A stretch of DNA of 64,000 nt from Aselliscus stoliczkanus (Eukaryota; Chordata; Mammalia; Chiroptera; Hipposideridae). Below the pieces are notes generated by a model. That model was not told the origin of the DNA. It was given only the letters and a program-made list of their open reading frames with translations, and did not search any database. The stretch lies in NCBI GenBank assembly GCA_033961575.1, contig CM066731.1:83411501-83475500 (forward strand), read 5' to 3'. The position numbers and the translations under genes are program-made. How positions within the stretch are numbered: position 1 is the stretch's first letter; each line of letters begins with the position of its first letter. Below, piece by piece: positions 1 to 11,935 of this stretch.

Positions 1-2590
1 GGGAGCTCTCGTCTAGTCACAGACAAAGGTTACGTTGGCAGATGGAGAATAAGGGACCCGCTGCCCAATGGTTTCCCAACCCTGACTTCCTAACCTTTTC
101 CAAGAGCCCTACATTGGTGGTTCCGGTAAGGGCAGGAAACCCTACTGGACTTCCCTCTCCCATTTTTCCTTGCATGTTGAGTGTTATTTTTAATCATTAA
201 TTCATTTCTTTCATCCCCTTTGGTGGGCGGAACAAAAGACCTCCGAAACCAAGATGGCTGTAGCAGGAGGAACAGATGTACAATTAAATGAGTGCTTTGT
301 GAAACTGGATTTTAATCTCAAAACTCACCGAGTCCTGAAGCTCAAAGCAGAAATCTGTGGGCTTATTTTGGAGTCTGTTTGGAAAGTAGCATGTCAACAT
401 CTAATGGCATTTTAGGGCTTTATGTTCAGAAACTGCCATTGTTATCCTGAATTGATGATGTTATATTAGCATTTCAATTCATTTTATACAAAGTACAAAT
501 CTAATAAACTCATCTGAAAAATAACCCTAATGTTTCAATTGCTAATGCCTCAACAACCTAATATATTTGTATACAGCAGAATTCTAAATCCAGTGGAGAA
601 TTCTAAGACAGGTTTATACATTGCGTGCTTCTCATAAAACCTTATTTGAACATTTGATTCCAGTTTACATTTTATTAGTAAAGCTCTCATTTTTCACCCA
701 GAATGAAAAGCAGAGGGGAGGAGAAGTACATTCCTGCAACTTCAATTCTGTGTCCAAATAACTTACAAGATGGACACAAAATGGACAAGACTCTGACTGC
801 CCTGAAGACAATTACAAAAAATACTTAATTAGGATGCAATGCTGGTTATTTTAAGCCATACAAAAGAGCTCTGTACATAATAGAGTGGCTGTTTCATGCA
901 GCTCATATGATAAAATTCTCACCAGTCTTAAAATGACAGATGTAATATTACCTTTAATAAGTGTCTACCGATGCATGCAAATTGAATTAGATAGTGGGAG
1001 TACAAATTTGTCCGATAATTAAGATAAAATTTCATGTCAGCTTAAACCCTGGTGTATATTAGTAACTCTGTATATTTCTTTTCTCTGTTCATTACCAATT
1101 ATTTTTTAGTGTGGCCTCTTGATTACTAGACTAGTCCAGTTAAGGGGGTAAAAACATGGCCCCCAAAATGAATCATTATAAATGGGAGCAAGTCATGTCC
1201 CTGATTACTGCTTAGTTTATACTAAGCACAATTACAATAACTTGGAATAAATTCGACTATATATTAACTTAGTGTTTCTGGTGTCTCACGAGGTGTTACT
1301 ATGCCCTTAAGGCTAATTCAGAGCTAGTGCCATTTAAGAGAAATAAGCACATGGAATTTGGAAGTTAATGATCTCATTGATTTAGGAAACCTGAGTTTTT
1401 GAACTGATTCTGTAGTTCTTTGTTTTAAAACTGCAAATAAACTGGGTGTTCTATGTAATATTTTGTCTCAAAAAAAGTCTCCGAAGGCCAAGAGAATGCA
1501 CATACATAGACCCCACCACCCCATAAATATACACACATCCCTGTGTGTGCACATGCAAAATGCTGTGCCCATGTAACACAGATTAAAGGGTAAGTGCGCA
1601 TGGCATTCAGCTCCACTTTAATACCCTCCACTGCTGTGATCACAGTCCCCCGAGGGAGGCAAATATCCTGAGCATGATTAAAAATGGGATTATCCAATCT
1701 AATACTGAAGGTTTGGGAACCAGCCAAGAGGAGTCATAAGCAGGAGAGTAAGACAAAGAGGATGTATCGGGGCCCAGACCACTGGGTTTGTGTTCCTAAG
1801 CTTGTGCCTGGATGAATATGATTGACAACATCTTACAGGTGACTGTCTCTTAACTGAACAATGAATGTCCTCAGATGCAGGTGTCAGTGAGGTCTGTCTG
1901 CCATTGTGTCCACCTGTGAAAGTGAACCCAGGGAGGACATATTTTCTGATGAACTGCTGCCCTGGGAAGGGTGTTACTCTCTAACTAGAGCCTCACAAAA
2001 ATTTTTTGAGGTTTTTGCTATGATGATCGTATCTGCCTTTCTGGTGTGAAATCTAGGTTCAAAGGTGGTTAAATGGTATGCACAATGTTGGACTGCAGGG
2101 CAAGGATCTAGAAGCTATCACTTTTGCTCCAAAGACAGCTCTTTAAGAGACTATGTCAATATTCAAGCTTGGTTCTGCCACTTATTAGTCAAGTCCATTG
2201 TCAAGCCAAGATCCAACCTCAAGGTTCTGAGACATGAGACAGTGTAGCAAACTGCCCATTGAGGAGAGTTGTCCCTACTGAGCTCCACTTAGTTACATGA
2301 AGAATGTGGCATTTGCCACCCTGCACCAACAACCTGCCTGGTGGCTCTAGGTATTTGGATCTGCAATACCTATACACATGGCCATCTTTCCTTCCTCTGT
2401 CCTGACATGTATTTTTATGTTTTACGCTAATAAGACATTATGTATATCACTGTTTAATAATTTAGTACATTTTCACACTGAAGCCTGCTCCCCTAAAACT
2501 CATCCTTGTAGCTCTTATTCTATTTCTCAGCTTATGTATAAAACTTCTCACAAAGGATATATTTGGAACATCCCTGTGAGCAGTGATTGC
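1..2590. other. Unique non-coding DNA, no gene seen
   Basis: No repeat, RNA gene or credible exon was recognised. Open frames on either strand are at most about 100 codons and have no domain or splice context. The first 1.3 kb is AT-rich with several TAATTA/ATTAG-type sites and no transposon remnant, so it may hold conserved non-coding DNA, but that cannot be judged without a comparison. Confidence 0.5.
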
Positions 2591-2639
2591 TAGTTGCTTA
2601 CCCCTAGTGTACATTCTCCCCTTTTTCCTTAGTTATAAA

Positions 2640-2885
2640 ATCTGGGTTTTTTAACTGGACAGCTATGCATGAAGTCAAATGACTACATTTGTCAGCCTTC
2701 CTGGCATCTCAGTGTAGCCACAATATTAAATTTTGGCCAATCAGATGTAAACAGTTTTGTGTGGCACTTTTTTGAGGTTTCCTTAGAGGAGAGGTGTTCT
2801 TATTTGACCCTTCTTCCTGTTGGGATGGTAAACAGGAGCACCTGTTGACTGGAGTACTTGCAACCATTTAAGATCATGAAGTGAT
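2640..2885 (+). repeat. Old interspersed repeat, family unassigned
   Basis: The stretch has the layout of a common placental repeat: a CCTGGCATCTCAGTGTAGCC-type block, then GGCCAATCAGATGTAA, then a block like GAGGTTTCCTTAGAGGAGAG. Similar layouts recur near 46.6-47.05 kb and 50.1-50.46 kb. I could not assign the family. The copy is strongly decayed. Confidence 0.35.
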
Positions 2886-3839
2886 TTTTAAAATTTAAAT
2901 TTCTTCCACTTTTGGTACTGGTACTTAATTTTAGCAGACAAGTCTTTCTACTTAGAATAATTAGAAAAACTGAGGTTTTCTGTTTTGTTTTTTTTTAACA
3001 AAATATCTATTTGACAGTCTTGGGAGTTATTGAGGCGATAAAGATTCAAGAAACCAAAGAATACAAGTGGGAAGGACGCTGTGCCCTCCTCTATCAATCA
3101 GAAGGTCCAAGGGCAAATATACTGGGGTTCCAAAGCCTTTCAGAGCTCCTGCCCTTACTATATATCTCTGGTCTTTCTGCTAGATTATTCCCTAGGTCAA
3201 GGGTAAGGAGCACAAAGGTGCCATCCTTAAGCAGGGTGATCTGGTTGCACTGAAAAAGGTCACAGGAGTCAGGAATGTGCTCAGTAACCTTACCATCTCC
3301 CACACAAAAGGCGTGATGCTCACTGAGGAATCCCCTCTCTTATCTCCTGCAAGGCTCACCCACTGTGTCCAGGCAGGCACATGCTCATGACATTCTTAGA
3401 GAAGGGAAGTAAACTGAGTCCAAAATTCACTGCCTTATGCCCCACTAAGGCATTTGTTTATTTCAGTGTGGTGGTTTAGAGGCTGAAAAACAGCAGAAAA
3501 TATTGGCTGAAATATTGAGAGCTGAAGAGGGCTTCCAGCAGTCTTATAAGGCAGAGAAACATGGCCAAAGATTGGAGTTCAGGCCCATCAAACAAAAGAA
3601 GCCATGGCAAACACCCCAGGTGTCATTTGCTACCCTATAGTGCCCTACTAGACGTGGTGGTGAAATAGTTTAGTCTTTATAAAAATGAAAACACACTTTT
3701 AAATCTGCTCAGTGATGATTAGAATAAGATAAATTTCCTCTTCCCTACTGCCTTCCAGAAATAAAAGCAATTATCTTTGGAGGAAGATGTCAACATTTTT
3801 GGGCCTAAAATTAGTTCTACAATTTTCACCTACAATAGG
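2886..3839. other. Unique non-coding DNA
   Basis: No repeat or gene recognised. Overlapping frames of 60-80 codons near 3.0-3.38 kb lie on both strands at once and have no recognisable domain, so they are treated as chance. Confidence 0.45.
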
Positions 3840-4330
3840 TGACATTCAATAAAATTTTACCAGGCTTACCAGAAGACAAGGGTCATATGACCAAAACCAA
3901 GAGAAAATACAGTCAATAGAAATGGACCCACAAATGGAACAGATATTTGAATTAGATAAAATTTTAAAATAAATATGTTGAAAATGCTAAAAGAATTAGA
4001 TAATAAGATGGGAAATTTCAGGAGAGCCCTGGGAAATATAAAGAAGTTTTAAAGGGAAATTCTGGAGCTGAAAAATCACTAAAATTAAGATCTAAGCAGA
4101 AGGTTTTAGCAGTACATTAGACATAACTGTAAGAAAAGTTGTGGACCAGAATGTAGGTCAAGAGAATATATTCAGACTGATGCTACTGAGGAAAATCAGT
4201 ATGGAAAATATAGAAAATAGCATAAGAAACACATGAGCAAAATGAAAATTTGCCGAACATAATTACTGTCCCTAAAAGAGCAGAAAGAATGGAACAGAAG
4301 AGCTACATAAGATGGGAGACTTCCAGAGTC
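3840..4330 (+). mobile_element. L1 fragment, 5' UTR/ORF1-type region
   Basis: This A-rich plus-strand sequence follows the order of the 5' region of old mammalian L1 elements: GGACCCACAAATGGAACAGA, then a block about an unidentified reading frame rich in AAAATG/GAATTAGATAA, then GGAGCTGAAAAATCACT, then CTGAGGAAAATCAG. It holds many stops and is dead. Subfamily and exact ends are uncertain. Confidence 0.5.
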
Positions 4331-4538
4331 TTTGATGATGCTATAATGCCATCATACCACTCTTGACCTGTATATTTCCAAATTTCTTTTTTATGACTGG
4401 GAAATAATCCCTTTTGATTTAGCTGCTATTTTTCAAGCACTTGTTACTCGTAAGCCAAATCTTAACTGAAACAACCTTCTTTGTTGGTAGAGATATATCA
4501 GTGTTACTGCTAGTGTAAATGTATCCTCTCCTATGTTA

Positions 4539-4682
4539 TTTTTTTTTTTTTTAGCTGATCCATCCTACCACCTGTTGGCAGCTTAGCAGCAGCTCAGCTT
4601 GGGCTGGGCATCGAACTGTTGCTCGGAGCTCAGCTGGCACTCTTGAGGGAGCTTTTAACCAACTGAGCCACTCGGCCTGCCC
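4539..4682 (-). mobile_element. Bat tRNA-derived SINE, short type
   Basis: A poly-T run on the plus strand (poly-A tail of the minus copy) is followed by the reverse complement of a tRNA-like body: CACCTGTTGGCAGC, GGGCTGGGCATCGAACTG (B-box side) and CCAACTGAGCCACTCGG (A-box side). Close relatives lie at 36511-36663 (minus) and 57774-57920 (plus). No clear target-site duplication was seen. Confidence 0.8.
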
Positions 4683-4824
4683 TGCATTTTTTTTAAATGT
4701 GAAGAACTTTCATAAGGAAGAAAGACAATCCTTATTCTGTGTGACTGAACACAAAAAGACCTGTTTGTAAGTAGAAGGTAAAAGGAAACATATTTCTGTT
4801 CAATGTAAATTCTACATTCTTTAA

Positions 4825-4965
4825 TCCACCAAATATTTTTGAGCAACTACTCTGTATCAGGTACTGTCATTGTCCTAGATATTAGGAACACAAAATCAAA
4901 TAAGACAGCTTAAAATCTGATGGGGCAAGATTAGCGTAGTGTAAATTAAGGATCACAAAGTCAAT
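4825..4965 (-). repeat. L2 3'-end fragment
   Basis: GAGCAACTACTCTGTATCAGGTACTGTC followed by a tract like TAGATATTAGGAACACAAAATC matches the reverse of the L2 tail (…GCCTGGCACATAGTAGGTGCTC…). It is decayed and short. The family call rests on remembered consensus features. Confidence 0.45.
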
Positions 4966-5214
4966 TGCCTATGGGTACCTGACAGTGAAGTCCGGTTCAA
5001 GTGAGTGAAGTGGGCTGGGAAATGATGAGGACTGGGTGAAATGGAGAACACAGACATCCACTCAGCTCCCCTGATTGATGCTACTGGGAAGACAGTCCCA
5101 CTGTTGGCAGACCTGATTTTTCTAAAGAATTTACAAATCCAACTATTTAAGTGAACAGTCCAAATGCATAATAAATTATGCAGGAAAAGTCTGGAAAAGA
5201 CCCAAGGGTGGCCA

Positions 5215-5650
5215 GTTTGCTACCTTTTATTAGTGGGTCTCAAAAAGGTATCCCTTAGAAGCTGGGAATGTTACTTTATTTGGAGAAAGGGTCTTTGTAA
5301 TTGTAAATATGTTAAGGATCCCAAATGAGACCATCCTGGATTACCCTGGTGAGCCCTAAATCCAATGACCAATATCTTTATAAGAGACAATAGAAAAACG
5401 GACATGTGAAGACAGAGGCAGAGATTGAAGTGCTGCAGCTAAGAAAGAAAAGAAATCTGACAGCCATAAGAAGCTGGAAGAGGCAAGGCAAGATTCTCCC
5501 TCAGAGCTTTTCAAGGGAGCACAGATTGGCTAATATCTTGACTTCAGACTCCTGGCCTTCAGAACTGTGAGAGAACAAATTTCTGTAGTTGTAAGCCACC
5601 CAGTTTGTGGTGATTTGCTATGGCAGCCCTGGGAAGCTAATATACTCTGT
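5215..5650 (+). mobile_element. MLT1-type solo LTR (ERVL-MaLR)
   Basis: The stretch keeps the order of an MLT1 LTR: a tract like TTATTTGGAGAAAGGGTCTTT, CCTAAATCCAATGACCAATA, TTTATAAGAGA (promoter side), GACAGAGGCAGAGATTG, AGAATTTCTCCCTCAGAG-like sequence, GAACTGTGAGAGAACAAATT and AAGCCACCCAGTTTGTGG, ending GGAAGCTAATATA. MLT1 elements are ancient endogenous retrovirus-like LTRs. No internal region is attached, so this is a solo LTR or fragment with no coding potential. Confidence 0.8.
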
Positions 5651-6679
5651 CTAAATGCATACTCAAGGTAAGGAAACATGTCCCAGGAATACAAGGGAGG
5701 GTCTCTAACCCTCTGGACAGAGATCAAGGGAGAAATAATCAGGGAAGGATTCCTGAAAAAATTGACACCCGAATGGAGCAGCGATTGTTATGCAAAGCTT
5801 GTGTGTATTTGTGTTTTTGTGTGGGGTGGAGAGGGGAGGGGAGATTAAGCATGTCCTAGCTAAGGATAATAACATGAACTGTTCAACAATGAGGGTTATT
5901 TCATGAGTTGTGAGCTTCCTAACAAGCAAGTGTTTAAGTGTATACATACTATAACGGTTGGGGATTTTGAAAGGCAGTTTATTCACAAGATAAGCATTAC
6001 ACTTGCCACTAGATGATATTTGGAATGCCTTCTGAACTTGAGATTTCAATGACTCTTGTCTTTTTCTATCTTATTATATTGCTGCATACTGGCAGGCTGG
6101 CTGCCAATGGCAGGCTTGTAAATTGCAATGATTCCAGGACACCAGGCTGAGTTTCAAGGGGCCATATCCCTGCTGCTCCCAGACCCTCCATCCCATGGTG
6201 TAGGATGTTGCATTTGCCAGAAAGTAAATAACAAAATACCCTCATCCTGGGAGTTCTACTCCATCTCTTGACCAGTGAAACACAAGCTGGCTTTTTTTCT
6301 TATTAGAGCTCTTAGGATGAGTTAAGACCATAAAATTGGAAAACATGTAGAACCCATTTACACACCAGAAATGTCAGGAACCAGAAATGATCGCTTCTCA
6401 GTTTGAAAAAGATTAATGGTAAATTAAGAGAACATTGGTAGATCACATTTTAGGGGCTGTCTGAGGCTAGACTCCTTATTCAAATAGACATGACTAATAA
6501 GTGGAAGAGACAGATGATGGGGCATAAACTCTTTGAGAGCTGGGCTTTTTCTCTCTACTCGCACCTGTTCTTTTCTCAGTCTGAGGTATGTGTACTCTTG
6601 GGTTGGGCAGAATGTGCCAGGGGAAATGCAAAGTCAGAGAATAGATATGCCAAATCTGCCTCAACCAAGAGTTCCCAAG
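5651..6679. other. Unique non-coding DNA
   Basis: No repeat or gene recognised. A 114-codon minus-strand frame at 5705-6049 starts just outside the LTR and has no recognisable domain. It is judged a chance frame. Confidence 0.45.
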
Positions 6680-7015
6680 CTTCTTGGTCTTATAAGCCCT
6701 TTACATAACTTAAAAATTCTGGAGCATCCCAAAAAGTGTTGGTGTATGTGAGTTATGTCTATCAATATTTACCACATTAGAAACTAAAACAGAAAAATTT
6801 ATAACAGAAGAACATATAAACATACACTCTAGTATCCATCGCAGCACTGACATCATGAAATGTCATATAGCCTCTGGAAAACTTGAGTGTACACTCATGA
6901 AAGAATGAGAATGCATTGGTATGACAGGATATTAATATTTTTATGAAAATAGTTTGACCTGAATGGGTCTCAGGGACCCCCCCAGAACTCCCTAGACTAC
7001 ACTTTAAGAATCACT
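6680..7015. repeat. Possible hAT-type DNA transposon remnant
   Basis: The stretch contains TATCAATATTTACCACATTAGAAA and closes with TCTCAGGGACCCCCCCAGAAC…TTTAAGAATCACTGCC. This resembles the interior and GAGAACCACTG-type terminus of mammalian hAT (Charlie-like) non-autonomous elements. No transposase remains, and orientation and family are unsure. Confidence 0.35.
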
Positions 7016-7059
7016 GCCCTTGACTCAACTTTCTCAAATATTTAAAGAAAATGACATTT

Positions 7060-8200
7060 AAAAAAACATTTCAAATGTATAGGGAAAGTATAGTTTATTC
7101 AATAAATAATAAAAGAACAGCTGGCTTTCTATTTGGGAAAAATGAAAATTAATTCTGACTTCACTCTATCTAAATAAAAATCCATGGGGTAATAGACATA
7201 AACATAAAACAAAAAAACTATAAAAGTTTATGATTATGTGATCTAGATGACTATAGAGCTGACTATATTTTACAGTTTTGGGGTGAGTAGGGCCATTATA
7301 ACAAGACACAAACCCCAAAAATCATAAAAGAAAAAAAAGTGATGATTTGACCGGAGGAAATGTTAAGCTTCTGAATGGCAGCTTTGCAACATATTTAATA
7401 TAGAAAGGTTAATTTCTCTGATATATAATGATCTTCTGCAAGAAAAAAACAAACAAGCAATCTAGAAGACGGTGAATGACCAAAAAATTAAAAAAAAAAA
7501 GTAACACACAATGAGTATAGGAAAATGAACTCACCTGAAATAATATTTTTAATGCAATTTAAGGCAATAGTGGTGGTGCATTGTGTATCTACCAACCTAT
7601 CAAAAAATGCAATTTTAATTGATAACATATACTGGTGAGTATGGAGAAATGGGCACTCTCATATTTTACCAGTGAAAGTATGAATTAGAATACTTTTGCA
7701 TAACAATTTGCTCTATTATAACTTTAAATATACGTACCTTAAGAACCAGCAGTATTTCATGTAAGAATCTGTTCTACAGAAATGACAATGAAATAATGAG
7801 GATATATGCACAAAAGATAGTTCCTACAGCATTGTTTGAAGTAACAAAAAATACACAAAATTGTACACATTGAAATGTTCATTGATAGGGGAATAAATAA
7901 ATACATTGTAGTATATTAATTCAATTGAAAACAAGAAGGTAGACCTCCATGTATTGATACAGAAAAATACCTATTATATATAGTTAAATTTGAAAGCAAT
8001 TTCAATTTAAAGTGATATGTATGACATCACCCCCCCTTTTTTTTTTTTAAGAAAAAGAAGTATGTACATAAATATACCTGCAGAAGCACAGGAAACAGTT
8101 GAGAAAGATGCATTGCAAGCTGCCATCAGTCATTATCTCTATGGAGTGGGATGAGAACTAAAAATGAATTTTATTTCTTAATGCAAATAACTTAAAAAGC
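7060..8200 (+). mobile_element. Old L1 3' portion (ORF2 end and 3' UTR)
   Basis: The A-rich plus-strand sequence follows the order of old L1 3' ends: TCCATGGGGTAATAGACATAAAC, ATCATAAAAGAAAAAA…, ACTGGTGAGTATGGAGAAATG, then a block like GAACCAGCAGTATTTCATGTAAG, CACAAAAGATAGTTCCTACAGC, and TTCATTGATAGGGGAATAAA. The frame is broken throughout. The 5' part is missing, as is normal for truncated insertions. Confidence 0.6.
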
Positions 8201-8529
8201 TGTGGAATTATGAGAGATCATTCTTTTCTGCTTGCTTTCTTAGTATATTTGTATGACAAAATTAAAGTTAACTTTAAATAATAAAATTCAATATCTGAAA
8301 AATAATTCCTTTGAGCTCTTCTCCAGGGCTCATTCTCCTCTGCTGTTGGGGAAATCTGGTGGAGAAGAATGAGATGCCCTGTGCCAGGCTGCCTCACCAA
8401 ACGACCAAAAAATCCTGAATAGGACCAAGTAGCTGAAATGTGGTTGCAAGCAGAGTACCTCGTACTGTAAAGGGCAACCACCTCACGTACTTTCTGAAGC
8501 TACCAAGCTCCCAGGCAGTTCATTCCCTG

Positions 8530-8690
8530 AACAGATTCGTTCCATTCATCCATTCATTCTTTCATCTGCTCACTCTTCATTGACTCAACCCCAGTGATGA
8601 GCCAGGCACGGTGCTAGGTGTGGGTAATGCGTACATGGAAAGGTGGAGCCCCTGCCTGCCGGGGGCGGGGGGGGGGTTCATGGAGGAGAG
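8530..8690 (-). repeat. L2 3'-end fragment
   Basis: CATCCATTCATTCTTTCATC, then GATGAGCCAGGCACGGTGCTAGG and AGCCCCTGCC, is the reverse of an L2 tail (…GTGCCTGGCACATAG…TTGAATGAATGA). A short G-run (GGGGGCGGGGGGGGGG) follows. It is part of the longest open frame in the window (8618-9112, plus), which I do not regard as a gene. Confidence 0.5.
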
Positions 8691-9368
8691 AGTCACGTAA
8701 GTTCATGTGTGTACTCACGCATTTCAGAGCTAAGCAGAAGACAGTCCAGTGTACAGTGATGGCCCAGAGCAAAGCGGGCATTGTCCTTTCGTCACTTACT
8801 GGGTACACTGACTACACTGTGACAGCTTCCAGGGCAAGGGCTCTTTCTGTTTCTTGTCCCTTAGCACCTGCTAACACAGAGCTAGGCAGCCGGGTAAGGA
8901 AGCAGCTATATGGCAGCATAGAGTGGGAGGTGAGCATCATGCCCATATGCCCACTATGCTTTCCCAGATCCCATTGCACCACTGAGCATCTCATATTTGA
9001 GCTCTCTCCCTTGGTTCTTCCCCAAAAGTACTTCTCTCCCTCCTCCTCGCCTCTCTCTGCAGCTCTGCCTTCAGGATTTGAGAGCTGGAGTCTGAACATT
9101 CCAATAATCTAACACTTCCCATTTACAGAGATGGGAATGGAGGCAAAATGTGGTCATGACCTGGTCAAACCCTCGGAATTCATAGTGGGGCAAGGACAGG
9201 GGTCCTGAGGTGCAGCTGGAATGAAGAGGGGTGTGTCATGCTTTCTGCCTCTGCATGAAACAGGGCGAGGGCGGGAGTATGACTGTGAGGCCAAGCGCAG
9301 GAGGCAGCAAAGTGGGGCCAGCTGTTCTAGAAGGAAGTTCTAAGGATTTGGCACTGAAGCCATGTAAC

Positions 9369-9372
<4 letters not shown>
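8691..9372. other. Unique non-coding DNA with chance open frames
   Basis: The 164-codon frame at 8618-9112 runs through an L2 remnant, a G-homopolymer and C/T-rich sequence. A 95-codon frame lies opposite at 8812-9099. No domain, signal peptide or splice arrangement was recognised. Its length fits chance in GC-richer DNA. Confidence 0.5.

Positions 9373-9433
<61 letters not shown>
9373..9433. repeat. (AG)n microsatellite
   Basis: About 30 uninterrupted AG units. The purity suggests a young, probably length-variable tract. It forces a long Ser-Leu run in a minus-strand chance frame. Confidence 0.98.
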
Positions 9434-9435
<2 letters not shown>

Positions 9436-10494
9436 GTTCAGGAGGGCGCTGTGAGCATTCAATAGCTCTAAAAAAAAAAGGTTTTATTTCCTTTTTCAAG
9501 AAAAGAAAATGTTCTCTGCAGTTTTGTGTTGTCAGGGGAGCTCCCCAGAATCAAGCCTGTGGCTGACTGTATATCAGTGCTGCCATCTGTGTCCTCTCAC
9601 CTCGAGGTCACCAGCCAGAACTGCTCCCAGGGGACAAGGCAGTGAGAAATGTGCCTCTGCCTGGCAGCCTGTGCGGAACAAAGGTGGTGCTGGGCCAGCA
9701 GCTGGTGGACAAGACTGTGTCCCCAGGGAGGCTGTGCCCCTCAAGTGGGGTGGGAAGCACCAACCAGCTCTGTAGTTTGTGTCAGTCGCATTCTGCACTG
9801 GACCTCAGTCTTCTAGCTTGTAAGATAAAGGTCTTGGACCTGATGGTCACAAGATGCCCTGCTCTATAATCCATGGCTCTGACAGGGCATGGCAGAGTGT
9901 TGGGGAGGAGGTGAGATGGGGGTCCCAGTGCACAGCTCTCACACCTTCTCCTGCCTCACTGAGCCAGGACTCTAAGTGAAGGCTCACCATACCAGTGCCT
10001 GATTGACTGCTCTGAGCCCACCTTCTATCCTCTCCCAAATCTTCCCCATGGACAGACACTTCTGATCCCTCTTTCGCAGCCTTTCCTAGGGGTCAGCTCA
10101 TCCAGTGCCATGGGCTACTTCTGTCCCGTGGGCTCTGAGCTGAGTCTTTGCACAGGGTGACTGGGGCATGTTTGCTCACCGCCTGGCACATGAAGTCCCC
10201 CCTCAAATGCTTTTGCTCCCTGGGCAAATAGGCCAGCCATCATTCCTGCAGTTGTCGGGCACTGAGACAGAGTGGGCTTTGGGCCAGGAGTCCATTTGTT
10301 TTAGTCCTCCATGCACCCATTCTTTGAATCCTGCCAGTCCCTCTGCCTCCAAGCAGTTATATCCTCAGAAAGGAGGACACACCATAGGAGGTTCAGAAGG
10401 TAATTTTAGTCAGGTCAGGGTGGCTGATGATTTTAGGTGTTGAAGAAGCAAAGGAGTTAAAACCATTGAAACCCAAGGAGGAATAGTTCCCTTT
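9434..10494. other. Unique, GC-richer non-coding DNA
   Basis: No repeat recognised. Several overlapping frames of 70-90 codons occur on both strands with no conserved domain. No promoter, CpG island or exon call can be supported. Confidence 0.45.
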
Positions 10495-10540
10495 GAAACA
10501 ACCTAAGTGCCCACCAATGGATGAACGGATAAAGAAAAAC

Positions 10541-10589
<49 letters not shown>

Positions 10590-10623
10590 GTATATATATG
10601 TATATATATATATGACTATATCA

Positions 10624-10679
<56 letters not shown>

Positions 10680-11215
10680 AGGAATATTATTCAGCCATAA
10701 AAAAGAATGAAATCTTGTTATTTGTGACAACATGGATGGACCTAGAGGGTATTAGGCTAAGAGAAATAAACCAGAGAAAGACAAATACCACATGATCTCA
10801 CTAATATGTGGAATCTAAAACAAACAAACAAACCCTAGTTCATAGATACAGAGAACAGATTAGTTGTTACCAGAGATAGGGCATTGTGAGTGGGTGAAAG
10901 GGGTCAAAAAGTATAGACTTCCAGTTATAAGATAAATTAGTCCTGTGGATGTAATGTACAGCATGGTGACTACAGATAATACTGTATTATATATTTGAAA
11001 GTTGCTAACAGAATAAATCATAAAAGTCCTCACATCACAAGAAAAAAATTGTTACTATGTATGGTCACAGATGTTAATTACACTTATTGTGGTGATTATT
11101 TTGTAATATATACAAATATAGAATCATTATATTATACACCTGAAACTAATATAATGTGTGTCAATTCAAAGAATATATTTAAAAAGTAAATCAATTAATT
11201 ACAAAATAAAAAGAG
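10495..11215 (+). mobile_element. 5'-truncated L1 tail, plus strand
   Basis: It begins AACAACCTAAGTGCCCACCAATGG, continues with GGAATATTATTCAGCCATAA, a tract like GTGACAACATGGATGGACC and CACATGATCTCACTAATATG, then bat-type L1 3' UTR, and ends in A-rich sequence (AAAATAAAAAG). An imperfect flanking duplication (GTTCCCTTTGAA near 10487; GTTCTCTTTGGAA near 11217) fits a target-site duplication. A TA/CA microsatellite has expanded inside it. Confidence 0.8.
10543..10677. repeat. (TA)n(CA)n compound microsatellite inside L1
   Basis: A (TA)n run with TATG interruptions (10543-10613) and a (CA)n run (10624-10677) sit at the L1 site that normally reads about TATATATACACAATGG. The same site expanded in the L1 copy at 61 kb. 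Confidence 0.95.
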
Positions 11216-11877
11216 TGGTTCTCTTTGGAATGTTCTTTCATTCCTTCTGATGAACTCCATCAGAACGTCTCTGTGCTGGTCTGTATCGCCTCTCTAATCA
11301 AGTTGAAGTTCCTTTTTAGCAAAGAGACAGTAAGCTCAGAGCCTTCAGCAGAATATACTAATGTTTGGTTTTCACTGTATATCCTTTTACAGTTGTCTCT
11401 GTATGGTAAATGAGACTGGTTTCCATTTAATAGCAATATACAAAGCTTAACATTTTTATTTTAAATGCATTTACACAGGGGAAAAAGGAAGTTGACTTAG
11501 GTAAACATTATCCCAGGTAGAGCTTGGTTGGGGCTGGAGTTTGGGGAAACTCAACCCAGAGAGGGTGGGAACCCGTCAAAGGCAATAATCCCTACCCACA
11601 GCCCTCCAGTTACCCATTTTATTTTAGCCCCCATTCTCTCTTCCCTGCTTTCCCAGTTCCTAACTCCACCTCCCAGACAGCAATATTTGTGTTGCCCCAC
11701 TTGGTTCACCAATCCCATCTACCTTCTTCAAGAGGGCTTTCTTCATTCTGGGCCCCAGAATCAACTGTGGAGTAAGGCTAGTGAAAAGAGAACCCATGCC
11801 ACCAGATTCAGCTCCATGGAATGTCCCCATCACCCCCACTTTTCCAGCCTCTTCAGGAAGGCACCAACCACCCTGAA
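11216..11877. other. Unique non-coding DNA
   Basis: C/T-rich sequence with plus-strand frames of up to 135 codons (11528-11935, running into an L1 tail). No domain recognised and not considered coding. Confidence 0.45.
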
Positions 11878-11887
11878 AAGAAATTAC

Positions 11888-11889
11888 AT

Positions 11890-11934
<45 letters not shown>

Positions 11935-11935
11935 A
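11888..11935. repeat. (TTTA)n run, L1 tail-derived
   Basis: About 11 TTTA units on the plus strand, equal to (TAAA)n in the minus-strand L1 tail. Simple repeats like this commonly grow from L1 or SINE A-tails. Confidence 0.95.

Noticed and set aside
5215..5650. An intact endogenous retrovirus
   Set aside because: Only a decayed LTR; no gag, pol or env-like sequence next to it. The same holds for 34530-34960.
8618..9112. 164-codon open frame, the longest in the window
   Set aside because: Begins in an L2 remnant, crosses a G-homopolymer, is opposed by another long frame, and shows no domain.
9373..9433. CRISPR-like or regulatory repeat
   Set aside because: Simple AG dinucleotide tract; no spaced repeats. 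No CRISPR, operon or prokaryotic feature exists in this eukaryotic DNA.
10542..10733. Frame rich in CVCV and IYIY
   Set aside because: Pure translation of TA/CA microsatellites.
11528..11935. 135-codon frame
   Set aside because: Runs into the (TTTA)n tail of an inserted L1; its last residues are L/I/Y/F repeats from that tail.
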